The position numbers and the translations under genes are program-made. A stretch of 64,000 bases of DNA from Paenibacillus sp. GSMTC-2017 (GTDB lineage Bacteria > Bacillota > Bacilli > Paenibacillales > Paenibacillaceae). The notes under the pieces are model-generated. The model did not search any database and was not told the origin of the DNA. It saw only the letters and a program-made list of their open reading frames with translations. The stretch's first letter is position 1, and each line of letters starts with the position of its first letter. Shown here one piece after another: positions 24,961 through 36,134 of this stretch. The stretch covers positions 992,022 through 1,056,021 of the forward strand of contig NZ_JAECMT010000001.1 in NCBI RefSeq assembly GCF_016019935.1. Direction: 5' to 3'.

Positions 24961-26520
24961 ATGACGAAACAAACATTTATTAAAGGAGCTATGATCCTCC
25001 TTGTCGCTGGCATTATTAATCGTCTGCTCGGCTTTGTGCCTCGAATAGCGCTACCAAGAATTATTGGAGCAGAAGGCGTTGGACTGTATCAGCTTGCCTA
25101 CCCTTTCCTAATCGTTATGTTAACCATTATTACAGGCGGTATACCGCTTGCCATCGCAAAGTGGATAGCTGAGGCAGAATCACAAGGCGATACAAAGCAG
25201 GTTAAACATATTTTCCGCACTGCGATGATATTGACGATTACGATTGCTACTGTTCTAACGATAGCGATGTTATTATTTGCACCGTTTATTATCAGATACG
25301 TATTACCTGACGCCCGTGTCTACCGAGCATTTCTAATGATGACTCCGTTATTACTCATAATAGGTGTCTCTTCTGTTTATCGTGGTTATTTCCAAGGAAA
25401 ACAAAATATGATTCCGAGTGCAATTTCTCAAATTACAGAAACGGTCATAAGAATTATTGGGTCCCTTTTTCTCGCTTACTTCTTTTTACCCTATGGATTG
25501 GAATGGGCTGCAGCTGGTTCTATGCTTGGTGTTGTTGCAGGTGAAATTGGTGGATTATTGGTCATGTTGTGGAAGTACAAACGTGAGAAGAAACCCGAAT
25601 ATGCAACAGAAAACGAACTATCCCAAAACATGCCACGTCATTCAACACCTATTTTGAAACGGTTGCTCGGGTTATCTATCCCAGTAACTGGCAGTAAGAT
25701 GGTTGGTTCGATATCCTATTTGTTGGAATCCATATTTACTGCACGAGGATTAGCTGCAGCAGGTATTGCTACTGGTGCCGCTACGGCACAATATGGTGCA
25801 TTACAAGGAATGATTATCCCATTGTTGTTGCTGCCAACTGCACTGACATCTTCATTAGCAGTATCGTTAATACCATCACTTTCAGAAGCTGCTGCTCGAG
25901 GAGATAAGGCACTCATTCACAAAAGGCTACACCAATCGATGCGAATTGCTCTAGTGTCCGGTGCACCTTTTGTTGTCGTCATGACATTGTTTGCTGAACC
26001 TTTATGTCGGATGGTTTACGCACATGCAGAGATAGCACCCATGCTTCAATGGATGGCACCAATTGGTCTATTTATTTATTTGCAAGCTCCACTCCAAGCA
26101 GCCCTCCAAGCACTTAACAAAGCTGGGACAGCTCTCATGAATACATTCGTAGGCGCTGCAGTAAAGCTTATTTTAATCGTGCAACTAGCGTCCGATCCTG
26201 AGTTAGGCATTTATGGTGCGTTAATTGCGATTAACGTCAACATCGTATTAGTGACTATTTTACATGCCATAAGTGTCATGAGATTTATTGGGTTTTCAAT
26301 GAAAATGCTCGATTTTCTAAAGGTGGGATCGGCCATGATCATTATGGGAGCTGTTGCTCACTGGATCATGAATCAGACACCGTTATCTCAGGAATGGGTC
26401 AATTTAATTTTGGCATGCCTATGCAGTGCAATCGTCTACCTGCTCCTTATGGTATGGATGAAAATAATCGATCGTTTTGACCTTGCACGAATTCCTTGGC
26501 TCGGGACATTGTTTAAGTAA
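24961..26520 (+). CDS. spoVB: Stage V sporulation protein B (lipid II flippase family)
   Basis: About 519 residues with roughly 14 membrane segments, of the MATE/MurJ-like polysaccharide transport family. It starts MTKQTFIKGAMILLVAGIIN and has the characteristic LGFVPRIALPRIIGAEGVGLYQ and GSKMVGSISYLLESIFTARG. In B. subtilis SpoVB is needed for spore cortex and is thought to flip peptidoglycan precursor in the mother cell. GAGG is nine bases before the ATG at 24961; the frame's first ATG (24946) directly abuts the ribosome site. It converges on the next gene with an 8-bp overlap. Confidence 0.92.
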   Translation: MTKQTFIKGAMILLVAGIINRLLGFVPRIALPRIIGAEGVGLYQLAYPFLIVMLTIITGGIPLAIAKWIAEAESQGDTKQVKHIFRTAMILTITIATVLTIAMLLFAPFIIRYVLPDARVYRAFLMMTPLLLIIGVSSVYRGYFQGKQNMIPSAISQITETVIRIIGSLFLAYFFLPYGLEWAAAGSMLGVVAGEIGGLLVMLWKYKREKKPEYATENELSQNMPRHSTPILKRLLGLSIPVTGSKMVGSISYLLESIFTARGLAAAGIATGAATAQYGALQGMIIPLLLLPTALTSSLAVSLIPSLSEAAARGDKALIHKRLHQSMRIALVSGAPFVVVMTLFAEPLCRMVYAHAEIAPMLQWMAPIGLFIYLQAPLQAALQALNKAGTALMNTFVGAAVKLILIVQLASDPELGIYGALIAINVNIVLVTILHAISVMRFIGFSMKMLDFLKVGSAMIIMGAVAHWIMNQTPLSQEWVNLILACLCSAIVYLLLMVWMKIIDRFDLARIPWLGTLFK

Positions 26521-27280
26521 GTCTCTTTTGATTCACATCAACAAAGAGTCTTCCTTTATGATCAATCGTACATAGGAATACTTCTTTAAAATCATTAACT
26601 TTCTGTTCTTGAAGCACATTTTTGAGCCAAAATCGCGTTTTTTCAATTTTTTCTAAGTTTTCATCTTGTACTTTTCCATCCATAATTAACGGTATTGGCA
26701 AAATTTCATAGCGATAATTAATCGGTATAATCTTTTCACGACCTGTAGCAACTAGGGTTCGATTAGATTTTTCAACATCTGCATGTTGCTTTTTCCGATC
26801 ACTACCAAATGCTACTTCAGACTCCTCAGCTCCATCCTTTGGAATTACAGATAATTTTCCGCTTGTTTCCAAAATGGCGAATTCAACATCTGCAACAGAT
26901 GTGATCTTGTTTTCACGTAGTTGCAACATCAGGTCATCCAAGTTATACCGTTGCTTGCGCATAACATCTCTGTTTATTTTCCCTTTTGCAATAATAACGC
27001 TGGGCTTTCCATCAAACAACAACCGGAGTTTACGATTATTCATCGATATCATAGCTGTACTTATTTGAATGAGCAGTAGAACTACCATAGGTACAATCCC
27101 ATCCCACATCGGTCGATCTACATCCTCAATGACAATTACTGCTATTTCTGCAACCATAACCGAAATAACGAGATCGAGCACTGAAAGTTTGCCGATCTCT
27201 CGCTTTCCCATAAACCGCATGATCAAAAATACGACGAAATAGATAACGATCGTCCGGATCAACAGGCTCCATGTTTCCAA
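26513..27280 (-). CDS. yrbG: DUF421 membrane protein (YrbG/YetF family)
   Basis: About 255 residues: three N-terminal membrane helices (TIVIYFVVFLIMRFMGKREIG, then LVISVMVAEIAVIVI and IVPMVVLLLIQIS) and two cytoplasmic DUF421/YetF domains (KPSVIIAKGKINRDVMRKQR, LDDLMLQLRENKI). Some relatives carry a spore role; function is unproven. The likely start is the TTG at 27280, nine bases after GAGGAGG, giving the family N-terminus METWSLLIRT; the frame's ATG at 27307 lies upstream of the ribosome site. B. subtilis yrbG has the same position next to spoVB. Confidence 0.82.
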   Translation of the reverse strand: METWSLLIRTIVIYFVVFLIMRFMGKREIGKLSVLDLVISVMVAEIAVIVIEDVDRPMWDGIVPMVVLLLIQISTAMISMNNRKLRLLFDGKPSVIIAKGKINRDVMRKQRYNLDDLMLQLRENKITSVADVEFAILETSGKLSVIPKDGAEESEVAFGSDRKKQHADVEKSNRTLVATGREKIIPINYRYEILPIPLIMDGKVQDENLEKIEKTRFWLKNVLQEQKVNDFKEVFLCTIDHKGRLFVDVNQKRLT

Positions 27281-27519
27281 TGGTAAGCGCCTCCTCGAAA
27301 GTAGCATATTGACTGTTCAACCAGCCTTAAGCTCGTAAAGCTATTCTGACCTCCTACTGTTCACATCATACGAACACAAAGACACGAATATATGGCAATT
27401 CCATTACACCAAGTAACAGAATTTCCCGTATAACCTGTACTATTCCACAATGCTTGACCATATGGATAAGTAATACAACCTTTTTGATTGTCCAACAAAA
27501 TGGAAATAGGAGGAATAGG

Positions 27520-27912
27520 ATGAGTTCCGTCAAGCAAGCTCCTAAACCGCTACTTATTGGATCACCTCTACTAGCGGGTGTTGTTTTTTCCTTGATATGG
27601 TTAGGCATTGGTGCATTGTTTTTATCCTTTATGTTACATTTTACAAACATGAAGGAAAGTGAGCTTGGTACATATGCACTTCTCGTACATGTCTTCTCTG
27701 CCCTTGCAGGAGGCTTTACTTCCGGCAAACGTTCTGAACGCAAAGGTTGGTATAATGGCGGTACACTTGGTTTGTTCTATGGCATTATCGTCATTATTGT
27801 TAGTTTTTTGGCCGCTGACGCAACTTTATCCTGGGACAGCGTGTTGATGTTAGGCTCTGCACTACTTTCGGGTATTCTCGGGGGAGTCGTCGGGGTTAAT
27901 CTAAAGAAATAA
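27520..27912 (+). CDS. yrzE: TIGR04086 family membrane protein (YrzE-like)
   Basis: A 130-residue protein with four membrane helices: LAGVVFSLIWLGIGALFLSF, TYALLVHVFSALAGGFTSGK, GTLGLFYGIIVIIVSFLA and LGSALLSGILGGVVGVNL. The ASGKRS-type turn (GGFTSGKRSERKGWYNG) is typical for TIGR04086. Function unknown. AGGAGG precedes the ATG at 27520, and the longer frame from 27454 is not needed. Same neighbourhood as B. subtilis yrzE (next to yajC/yrbF). Confidence 0.8.
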   Translation: MSSVKQAPKPLLIGSPLLAGVVFSLIWLGIGALFLSFMLHFTNMKESELGTYALLVHVFSALAGGFTSGKRSERKGWYNGGTLGLFYGIIVIIVSFLAADATLSWDSVLMLGSALLSGILGGVVGVNLKK

Positions 27913-27951
27913 AGAAACGGCCCGCAGAATTAATCTACGGGCCGTTTCTTT
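27911..27951. terminator. Bidirectional terminator
   Basis: AAAGAAACGGCCCG (27911-27924) and CGGGCCGTTTCTTT (27938-27951) form a perfect 14-bp stem between converging yrzE-like and yajC genes. Confidence 0.9.
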
Positions 27952-27959
27952 ATTAAGTA

Positions 27960-28271
27960 TTATTCAGTTGGAGCTGGAGCCGATGCAGAAATTGTATTGA
28001 TTGCACTACGCTCGAACGTCATTTTTGTTGTATCGTTGACACGAATAACAACAGTATCATCTGTTAGTTCCACGACTGTGCCGTGCAAACCACCGATTGT
28101 CGTAATTTTGTCGCCTTTTTTAATCTGATTTAGCATTGCTGTACGCTGTTTTTGTTTCTTCTGTTGCGGACGAATAAGCAAGAAATAGAAGACTGCGAAC
28201 ATAAGTACAAACGGCAGAATCATACCCCAAATACTTCCACCTTCAGCTGCTGCTGCTTGAAATATCGACAT
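27960..28271 (-). CDS. yajC: Preprotein translocase subunit YajC
   Basis: A 103-residue small membrane protein: one N-terminal helix (MILPFVLMFAVFYFLLIRPQ) followed by QQKKQKQRTAMLNQIKKGDKI and a GGLHGTVVELTDDTVVI domain. It binds the SecDF complex. AAAGGGGTG lies ahead of the ATG at 28271, starting MSIFQAAAAEGG. It comes straight after tgt, as in B. subtilis (yrbF) and many bacteria. Confidence 0.93.
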   Translation of the reverse strand: MSIFQAAAAEGGSIWGMILPFVLMFAVFYFLLIRPQQKKQKQRTAMLNQIKKGDKITTIGGLHGTVVELTDDTVVIRVNDTTKMTFERSAINTISASAPAPTE

Positions 28272-28285
28272 TGAATTCACCCCTT

Positions 28286-29422
<1,137 letters not shown>

Positions 29423-29443
29423 TCACGCTTCCATTCTACATGA

Positions 29444-30490
29444 TTAGTAAATAAACATTGCATCTCCGAAGCTAAAGAAACGATATTTCCGCTCAATTGC
29501 TTCATGATATGCCTTCATAACTTCATCTCTTCCAGCAAGTGCACTAACTAACATAACTAACGTTGATTTAGGCAAATGAAAATTAGTTAACAGCGCATTT
29601 ACTAACTTAAACGTATAGCCAGGGAAAATAAAAATAGAAGTCCAACCACTGCATGCTTCGATCTCACCTTCTTGGAACCTTGAAGCTACCGTTTCAAGAG
29701 TGCGGGCAGAAGTAGTTCCAACTGCAACTATACGTGCACCATTTCGTTTAGCCTCATTGAGAATAGAAGCATTACTTTCGTCCAGCTCGTAATACTCAGC
29801 ATGCATCTCATGCTCTTCTACCGTATCTACTGACATAGGACGGAACGTTCCTAGACCGACATGAAGTGTTACGTAGGCAAGCTTCACACCTTTTGCCTCT
29901 AGCCTACTTAGGAAAGCTTCAGTGAAGTGTAGACCTGCTGTAGGCGCAGCGGCAGAGCCCTCATGGCGGGAATATACCGTCTGGTAACGTTCCCTCTCAT
30001 CCAGTCGCTCTTTAATATAAGGTGGAAGGGGCATCTCTCCTAGTCGATCAAGCAACTCTTGGAATATGCCTTCATATCGGAAGCGAATGATGCGTGAACC
30101 CATATCACCCATCGACTCAATTTCTGCAGTCATGAGCGGGTTACCGTTACCATCATCACCGAATTGAAGGATTGTCCCAATCTTTAGCCGTTTCGCAGGT
30201 TTAGCAAGTGTCTCCCATCGATCTTCGCCAAGCTGCTTAAGAAGTAGCAATTCCGCTTTTGCACCGGTGTCACTTTTACTTCCCATTAGTCTAGCTGGTA
30301 TAACTCTTGTGTTGTTTAAAACAAGGACATCTCCAGCATGCAAACTATCCTCCAGATCTGTAAAGACGCTATGCTGGATCTCTCCATTGCTTTTATTTAA
30401 TTTTAGCAATTTTGAAGCCGTTCTCTCTTCCAGCGGTGTCTGTGCAATCAACTCTTCAGGTAATTCGAAATTAAACCATTCTACATTCAT
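29444..30490 (-). CDS. queA: tRNA preQ1(34) S-adenosylmethionine ribosyltransferase-isomerase
   Basis: A 348-residue Que[46 protein letters not shown] and [12 protein letters not shown] are all present. It transfers the ribosyl part of SAM to preQ1 in tRNA to make epoxyqueuosine. It follows the SpoIID-like gene by 10 bp and precedes tgt by 24 bp, so all three look cotranscribed with ruvCAB. Confidence 0.96.
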   Translation of the reverse strand: MNVEWFNFELPEELIAQTPLEERTASKLLKLNKSNGEIQHSVFTDLEDSLHAGDVLVLNNTRVIPARLMGSKSDTGAKAELLLLKQLGEDRWETLAKPAKRLKIGTILQFGDDGNGNPLMTAEIESMGDMGSRIIRFRYEGIFQELLDRLGEMPLPPYIKERLDERERYQTVYSRHEGSAAAPTAGLHFTEAFLSRLEAKGVKLAYVTLHVGLGTFRPMSVDTVEEHEMHAEYYELDESNASILNEAKRNGARIVAVGTTSARTLETVASRFQEGEIEACSGWTSIFIFPGYTFKLVNALLTNFHLPKSTLVMLVSALAGRDEVMKAYHEAIERKYRFFSFGDAMFIY

Positions 30491-30500
30491 ATCGTCTCAA

Positions 30501-32621
30501 TCATTCCTTAGCAATGGTTATACCGTTGTAATAGTATTTCAAAATATATTGATAGTCATACCCTTGCTTTGCCAGAGAAAGCGCACCGTATTGGGATAAA
30601 CCGACCCCATGACCGAAGCCAGTGCCATTAAACTGGAATGCCGGATCTTTTGTTGCTGCTCTTACATTATCGTTACCGTCTAGGACATACACATGTTTGT
30701 CGGTTAAAGCAGCCGATTTCCCACCTGCACCCATGACATAAAGCTTTTTACTATCGTCTATCCTAGTACTTTGCAAACCTTGGGTACCTTGCACAACTAA
30801 TTTCCCTGTTTCTTCAATTTCAAATAATGTGCTTGGTAATGATCCACCATGTCCTAAAATGGAGCGAATGCTGTCTGGCGACGAAATCGTTAATTTCTGT
30901 CCATTTACCGTCAATTCGTTTGCTCTACCCGAGATTCCCCGTTTGCTAACTTCAATAGAAGTAATTGTTCCCGCTATTTTCGGGTTAACTCGAGCATTAA
31001 TTGTTGTTAGTAGCTCAGCATCAGTGAATGGTCCACGAATCCAGTTCATCGGATTCGATTCAATAACCTTTTTGAGCACGACTACTTCAGAACCTTTTGG
31101 TAACTTTGCTACAACTGGAATAGTGTCCTGAATAATAGGATGTCTACGAATGTTCGTATTGTCAGTTGTTAGTGCTAAAATACGGCTTCCTGCTGCTGTT
31201 TTTCTGCCTGTATCCGTAGCAAGATCTTCACGAATATACCCAATTAGACCACTCGGAAGTACGATCTGATACCAGCTAAGTAGTCCAACTTGAGAAGAAT
31301 CATCTGGACTTTTTACCGACTTCAAGTACGGAATTGCATTTTTCCATACGTCAGAAGCATCTGCCGTTTGTCCTCCACCATTAGATGAGAATACAGCTTC
31401 GATGACTTTCCCATTATACAAAGCGACCTCACCAGCAGTTGCGTTCACTGCTTCGGTGGATGTCGGTTTTTCAACGCCTGCACCATAATACGCTTGGCTT
31501 AACGTAGTGTCGACTACATGCGCAATTTGGAAGCCAAAACCTTTGTTAAGCGCATAAGAACGAGCAGCAACAGCTTGTGCCTTAAGTGCTTCTATCGGCC
31601 AACTTGAATACATTTCAACTGCTACAACGGAGTATAAATATTGTTCGAATGGAAGCTCATTAATGACAGCAAGTTTCCCATTAAAGGTACTTAGTTCAAA
31701 CTGACCACGATATGTACGTTTACTTCGTTCCAGCAAACCAATTGTATCTGAACCAGCAGGAGATATCCATACTTTCATACTGTTGTTCGGAAACAAATAA
31801 AGTTCGTTCAAACTACTTTCCTTTGCGCTTAACGAATGATCATTTAAAAGCAACATATGTCTGGAGTCTTTAGCAACTGCCTTTAGACTTGATCCATTCG
31901 GAAGATTTATTGCAGCTGCTTTAATTTGAGCTAGCTCTTCTTCCGTTGTTGCTGCTCCAACCATTACTGAAAAGGCTAGTTCACCAATAGCAAGCTGTCT
32001 TAATGAGATAAATGCATTTAAGCCAGCAGCTCCATATGCGTTTACTGTCGCTTCAGCTTCAGCCTTATTTTTAAGTTGTGACGTTTCCAAATACAACGGA
32101 CCGCGCAGCACTGGCTTAAACCCAGTAATTATACTTGCGAGTTTCGGATCAGCACTCCAACGACTTACGGCAGTTTTACCCTCAGCAAAGGTCGCGTAAG
32201 CCCCTTCAGAAACTTGGAACTGAACGATACCGTTTTTTGTAGATGAAGTTAGATACGCTGATCCTTTAAGAGACATTATGTACTGATATACAGCTAGAGC
32301 AGCACCAAAGTTGTTTGATTCGAGCAAAGTAACTTTAAAATCATCTAATGCGAATCGCACATTTTGTTTTGCTGGAACTGTGAACCAGCCTTTCTCTCCA
32401 TCTGGCTCTCGAACACCGATACTGAGGCCACCATTAGAATGAAAAGTAGCTGCAGGTGTTGTCGCAGTATATTTGCCTGGCAATTGCATGAACATCCCTA
32501 CGCGAATCGTATCAAGGGTTGGCACTGCAGCTTGAGACGGTTGTACCGACCATAGTGATATTAGCATCATAAAAACAATTGAGGTTAACACTAAACGTTT
32601 CATAGACATGTTAAACTTCAT
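30501..32621 (-). CDS. SpoIID/LytB-domain secreted protein
   Basis: A 706-residue exported protein. A signal peptide (LVLTSIVFMMLISLWSVQPS, cut near QAA) precedes about 300 residues of two SPOR-like repeats, then the SpoIID domain with NELPFEQYLYSVVAVEM, LKAQAVAARSYAL and EAVFSSNGGGQTAD, and the late GFGHGVGLSQYGA motif. SpoIID is a lytic transglycosylase of engulfment and LytB is an amidase enhancer; the length is closer to LytB. An SH3-like insertion appears mid-domain (about 485-530). GGAAGGAG fixes the ATG. It sits between ruvB and queA, absent there in B. subtilis. Confidence 0.85.
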   Translation of the reverse strand: MKFNMSMKRLVLTSIVFMMLISLWSVQPSQAAVPTLDTIRVGMFMQLPGKYTATTPAATFHSNGGLSIGVREPDGEKGWFTVPAKQNVRFALDDFKVTLLESNNFGAALAVYQYIMSLKGSAYLTSSTKNGIVQFQVSEGAYATFAEGKTAVSRWSADPKLASIITGFKPVLRGPLYLETSQLKNKAEAEATVNAYGAAGLNAFISLRQLAIGELAFSVMVGAATTEEELAQIKAAAINLPNGSSLKAVAKDSRHMLLLNDHSLSAKESSLNELYLFPNNSMKVWISPAGSDTIGLLERSKRTYRGQFELSTFNGKLAVINELPFEQYLYSVVAVEMYSSWPIEALKAQAVAARSYALNKGFGFQIAHVVDTTLSQAYYGAGVEKPTSTEAVNATAGEVALYNGKVIEAVFSSNGGGQTADASDVWKNAIPYLKSVKSPDDSSQVGLLSWYQIVLPSGLIGYIREDLATDTGRKTAAGSRILALTTDNTNIRRHPIIQDTIPVVAKLPKGSEVVVLKKVIESNPMNWIRGPFTDAELLTTINARVNPKIAGTITSIEVSKRGISGRANELTVNGQKLTISSPDSIRSILGHGGSLPSTLFEIEETGKLVVQGTQGLQSTRIDDSKKLYVMGAGGKSAALTDKHVYVLDGNDNVRAATKDPAFQFNGTGFGHGVGLSQYGALSLAKQGYDYQYILKYYYNGITIAKE

Positions 32622-32662
32622 TATTAAACTCCTTCCTATTCGGGTATGATCAAGAAATTGAT

Positions 32663-33673
32663 TTACACACGTTTTGGAAGAGGCAATCCTAAATGGGTAT
32701 ATGCGCTATCAGTTGCAATTCTACCTCTTGGTGTGCGCTGCAAAAACCCAATCTGCATCAAATATGGCTCATATACATCTTCAATTGTTTGACTTTCTTC
32801 CCCAATCGTTGCTGCTATCGTATCGAGTCCTACTGGTCTTCCAGAGAAACTTGTCATCATCGCATGCAACATTTTATGATCAATATGATCTAGTCCCCTT
32901 GGGTCAACCTGAAGTAATTCCAATGCCGAACGGGCAATCTCATGTGTAATCACGCCGTCTCCTCGTACTTGAGCAAAATCACGAACACGCTTAAGCAAAC
33001 GATTAGCTATCCGAGGCGTTCCTCTTGATCGCATTGCAATCTCCATTGAAGCTTCTCCTACAGTTGAGACACCTAATATTTCAGATGCACGAGATACGAT
33101 AAATGCAAGCTCATCTACGGTATAAAACTCAAGTCGGCTCACAACACCAAATCTATCACGTAGTGGGGCAGATAGAAGTCCCGCTCTCGTTGTCGCTCCA
33201 ATTAACGTAAATGGAGGAAGATCAAGTCGAACGGAACGTGCGCTTGGGCCTTTTCCAATCATTATGTCTAATGCAAAGTCTTCCATGGCGGGGTACAAAA
33301 CTTCTTCTACCGTTCGGTGAAGACGATGGATTTCGTCAATAAAAAGAACGTCGCCTTCTTGAAGATTCGTTAGAAGCGCCGCAAGGTCTCCAGGCCTTTC
33401 AATTGCTGGACCGGAAGTCGTTCTTAAATTAACACCAAGCTCATTGGCAATTATGTTAGACAATGTCGTCTTACCAAGTCCGGGAGGACCATACAACAAT
33501 ACATGATCAAGTGCTTCCTTCCGCATCTTGGCTGCCTCTATATAGATCGTCAAATTTTCTTTGACTTGGTTCTGTCCAATATATTCTGCTAAATATCGCG
33601 GCCGCAAACTAAGTTCAACCGCCTGTTCATCCATCATGAGGTTTGCGGAAATGATTCGATCGTCCATAACCAT
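32663..33673 (-). CDS. ruvB: Holliday junction branch-migration helicase RuvB
   Basis: A 336-residue AAA+ motor: [18 protein letters not shown], Walker [13 protein letters not shown], Walker [11 protein letters not shown], sensor [17 protein letters not shown] and the C-terminal winged helix ([20 protein letters not shown]). It moves Holliday junctions together with RuvA. The gene follows ruvA by 14 bp. Confidence 0.97.
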   Translation of the reverse strand: MVMDDRIISANLMMDEQAVELSLRPRYLAEYIGQNQVKENLTIYIEAAKMRKEALDHVLLYGPPGLGKTTLSNIIANELGVNLRTTSGPAIERPGDLAALLTNLQEGDVLFIDEIHRLHRTVEEVLYPAMEDFALDIMIGKGPSARSVRLDLPPFTLIGATTRAGLLSAPLRDRFGVVSRLEFYTVDELAFIVSRASEILGVSTVGEASMEIAMRSRGTPRIANRLLKRVRDFAQVRGDGVITHEIARSALELLQVDPRGLDHIDHKMLHAMMTSFSGRPVGLDTIAATIGEESQTIEDVYEPYLMQIGFLQRTPRGRIATDSAYTHLGLPLPKRV

Positions 33674-33687
33674 AAGTCTCCTTCCCG

Positions 33688-34320
33688 TTACCCTTTAAAC
33701 AACTGCTGTAGCGCCCGCTTCATGAGCGAATCCACTGCCTCTTCAGCTTTAACAGTATCTTTCATACTGTTCCATGCTTTATCTAACTCCGCAGCAGTAT
33801 AGCCGAGTGCAGCAAGACCATCACGAGCCTCTTGCCAAGCTGTCCCTGCTCCTTGAGCATTACTATTTGCAGGAAGTTCTACTCCAAATCCTGAAGCCGA
33901 CAATAAGCCGCCATCCAGTCCCGCACCAATGAGCTTGTCTTTAAGATCAAGAATCATACGCTGTGCAGTCTTTTTTCCAATTCCCGGAAGCTTCGTCAAA
34001 AAAGCGATGTTCTCTTGTTGAATAGCAGCGATAATCGTTTCTGGTTTACCTGCAGACAAAATACCAACTGCGACACGTGGTCCGATACCAGATACTTCTA
34101 ATAATTTACGGAATAACGTTTGTTGTTCTCTCGATTCAAATCCGAACAACAAGATTGCATCTTCCCGTACATGATGATGAATATAAACCGTAACTGCTTC
34201 ATCTTTACCAGCAAAAGCATACGGATTTGGAGTAAATACACGATAACCTGTATCTCTAACATCCATGACGATATATTCAGCTTCCATATGTACGACTGGA
34301 CCTCGCAAAAAATCGATCAT
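33688..34320 (-). CDS. ruvA: Holliday junction binding protein RuvA
   Basis: A 210-residue three-domain protein: an OB fold ([20 protein letters not shown]), two helix-hairpin-helix motifs ([17 protein letters not shown] and [20 protein letters not shown]), and a C-terminal three-helix domain ([16 protein letters not shown]) that binds RuvB. Its start overlaps the ruvC stop by four bases. Confidence 0.96.
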   Translation of the reverse strand: MIDFLRGPVVHMEAEYIVMDVRDTGYRVFTPNPYAFAGKDEAVTVYIHHHVREDAILLFGFESREQQTLFRKLLEVSGIGPRVAVGILSAGKPETIIAAIQQENIAFLTKLPGIGKKTAQRMILDLKDKLIGAGLDGGLLSASGFGVELPANSNAQGAGTAWQEARDGLAALGYTAAELDKAWNSMKDTVKAEEAVDSLMKRALQQLFKG

Positions 34321-34820
34321 GAACGAGTCACCTCATCTATTTTTTGTTTCATTACTGCAGAGTGGGCATGGCATATAGCAACTGCAAGTGCATCTGCCAC
34401 ATCATCCGGCTTCGGCACCGCGGATAGTCTCAAGAACACTTTAACCATCTCCTGAACTTGACGCTTCTCAGCCTTGCCATAACCAACTACAGATTGTTTC
34501 ACTTGTAATGGTGTGTATTCTGCAACAGTCAGACCTCGCTGAGCCGCTGCCAAAATAATAACTCCCCGCGCTTGTCCTACAGCAAATGCAGTTGATACGT
34601 TTCGATTGAAAAAAAGTTTTTCAACAGCAACTGCTTCTGGTTTGTATCGATCCATCAATGCACTAGCTGACTCGTAAATTTGTACGAGACGCTCCTCTGG
34701 CGGTGTATGTGCTTCCGTAGTAATCGCACCATATTGCACCGGGGTCAGCTTATGTCCAACTTTGTCGATAAAGCCAAAGCCAGCAATAGCAATGCCGGGG
34801 TCAATTCCTAGAATGCGCAA
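34317..34820 (-). CDS. ruvC: Crossover junction endodeoxyribonuclease RuvC
   Basis: About 167 residues. Catalytic acids appear in [23 protein letters not shown] and [15 protein letters not shown], with the His/Asp end motif intact. It cuts Holliday junctions. The TTG at 34820 is the likely start because AGGAG lies eight bases before it and RuvC proteins begin right at the RILGIDPG strand; the frame's ATG at 34850 adds ten residues without a ribosome site. Confidence 0.94.
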   Translation of the reverse strand: MRILGIDPGIAIAGFGFIDKVGHKLTPVQYGAITTEAHTPPEERLVQIYESASALMDRYKPEAVAVEKLFFNRNVSTAFAVGQARGVIILAAAQRGLTVAEYTPLQVKQSVVGYGKAEKRQVQEMVKVFLRLSAVPKPDDVADALAVAICHAHSAVMKQKIDEVTRS

Positions 34821-34903
34821 AATGCCAACTCCTAACTTAACATCAAGCAAATAGATACATATTAATCAATTAGAGCGACATATGTTATGAATGCCTGTCC
34901 TCC

Positions 34904-34932
34904 ATTATAGCAAAAGTTGCCGAGAATGAGAA
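34904..34932 (-). promoter_or_regulatory. Promoter of the ruvCAB operon
   Basis: TTCTCA (34927-34932) and TATAAT (34904-34909), 17 bp apart on the minus strand, 84 bp before the ruvC start. No clear LexA (SOS) box was seen nearby. Confidence 0.65.
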
Positions 34933-34962
34933 CGAACGTTTGATAGTATTGTGAACGAATGC

Positions 34963-34997
34963 AAAAAAGAGTCGCTCATTGAATAAGCAACTCTTCA
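34963..34997 (-). terminator. Terminator of bofC
   Basis: GAAGAGT and ACTCTT arms with an inner GCT/AGC pair; followed by six T residues on the minus strand. Confidence 0.85.
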
Positions 34998-35027
34998 GCA
35001 TTTAGTCTAATTGGATGCCATTAACAT

Positions 35028-35729
35028 CTAATAAGCGTGTTTCATCGTTTTCTCGTTATACTCGATTGCATAATCGCTAAATGTTGATAAAACACTATTA
35101 TATTCCTCAATATCATTTACTCGAATCCCATGCATCAATTGATCAAGTTGATCCTGTGGCAAACTACTCTCCATAAAATGAATATCTAATTGAAAAAATG
35201 TACGCATCACTTTTTCTTCTCTAGGTATTCCGTCGAAAAGTGAGAAGTTACCATGTTTGTCCACTCCGAAATAGGCATGACTCTTACAATGACTAGATAA
35301 ATCATGTATTCTCTGTTGCAACATAACCGTCTTGCCATCTTCATGTAAAGTAGCGTTCCATTCAGGATGCTCTTGTAGCATTCTAATGACATTTTTAGAA
35401 GCCATTTCACCAATTAGTTCTATTTCTTCTCCGCATACGAAAATACGTTGAAGCATGACTTGTACTTGTTCGTTTTCGTTTTTAAGCTTGTTGCTAATGG
35501 ATGGCTGGTCAATCATATTGTCTATTGTCAAAAGGTTACTGCTGTTCACGTGTTGTGCAATGCCGCTGTTAGGTATTTCCCCGTTTGCATATGCAATTTC
35601 CGACATACATATCATCGCAGCGCCAATGCTCACAAATAGGAATAGCGAGATGCCACCAAGTGTCCAAAGTGAGCGGCGTTGTCTGCGAATACGTCGTTTT
35701 AATTGCTTCCACAGGCTGAATATCATCAT
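35028..35729 (-). CDS. bofC: Forespore sigma-K checkpoint regulator BofC
   Basis: About 233 residues. A basic N-terminus (KRRIRRQRRSLW) and one membrane helix (LGGISLFLFVSIGAAMICM) precede the BofC domains: VQVMLQRIFVCGEEIELIGE, then CKSHAYFGVDKHGNFSLFDG and EEKVMRTFFQLDIHFMESSL with EEYNSVLSTFSDY. In B. subtilis BofC acts between the forespore membranes and restrains SpoIVB, so timing SpoIVFB cleavage of pro-sigma-K. AAAGGGGG precedes the ATG at 35729; the longer frame is not supported. Same place as in B. subtilis, next to ruvAB. Confidence 0.88.
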   Translation of the reverse strand: MMIFSLWKQLKRRIRRQRRSLWTLGGISLFLFVSIGAAMICMSEIAYANGEIPNSGIAQHVNSSNLLTIDNMIDQPSISNKLKNENEQVQVMLQRIFVCGEEIELIGEMASKNVIRMLQEHPEWNATLHEDGKTVMLQQRIHDLSSHCKSHAYFGVDKHGNFSLFDGIPREEKVMRTFFQLDIHFMESSLPQDQLDQLMHGIRVNDIEEYNSVLSTFSDYAIEYNEKTMKHAY

Positions 35730-36082
35730 GAGGAAGCCCCCTTTATTGCGTTTTATGATAGTTTGCTCCAACATTACATAATTATTCAAAAATAGGTGTG
35801 TTAAGTTAATAGAAACCATTTAACATAACGATTCGTAAACAATCTTCCGTTGCAAAGATTTTGAGGATGTTTATTCATAAGCTGAGTGGTTAGATAAATC
35901 TAATCAATATTACTAAATGGGTTTAGCCATGTTGAATTCATTCAAAAAAAACGACATGAAACCACATTTTGCGGAACGAAAGGGATATTTCGGAAAATAC
36001 AAATTCTATTTTCGTTTTCATAGTTAATATAAATTTGTTATTATTTGGATTATTAAATAACAGTAACATTTATTTAAGAGTG

Positions 36083-36109
36083 ATTAATATCCCTTTTGGG
36101 TTTATTAAT
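36083..36109 (+). promoter_or_regulatory. 5'-leader hairpin before the secreted-protein gene
   Basis: ATTAATATCCC (36083-36093) pairs, with one mismatch, with GGGTTTATTAAT (36098-36109) around TTTT, ending eight bases before the ribosome site AAAAGGAG. It may stabilise the mRNA. The rest of the 400-bp gap 35730-36134 is AT-rich; I could not fix a promoter. Confidence 0.4.
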
Positions 36110-36134
36110 AAAAAAATAAAAGGAGATGTTTGAA

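Noticed and set aside
27366..27743. 125-residue minus-strand frame
   Set aside because: Mostly antisense to the TIGR04086 membrane protein gene, with no ribosome site.
34930..34960. GAACGAACG as another copy of the TAACGAAC element
   Set aside because: It lacks the TAAC start, the nnYTATT block and any 50-bp partner; it belongs to the ruvC promoter region.
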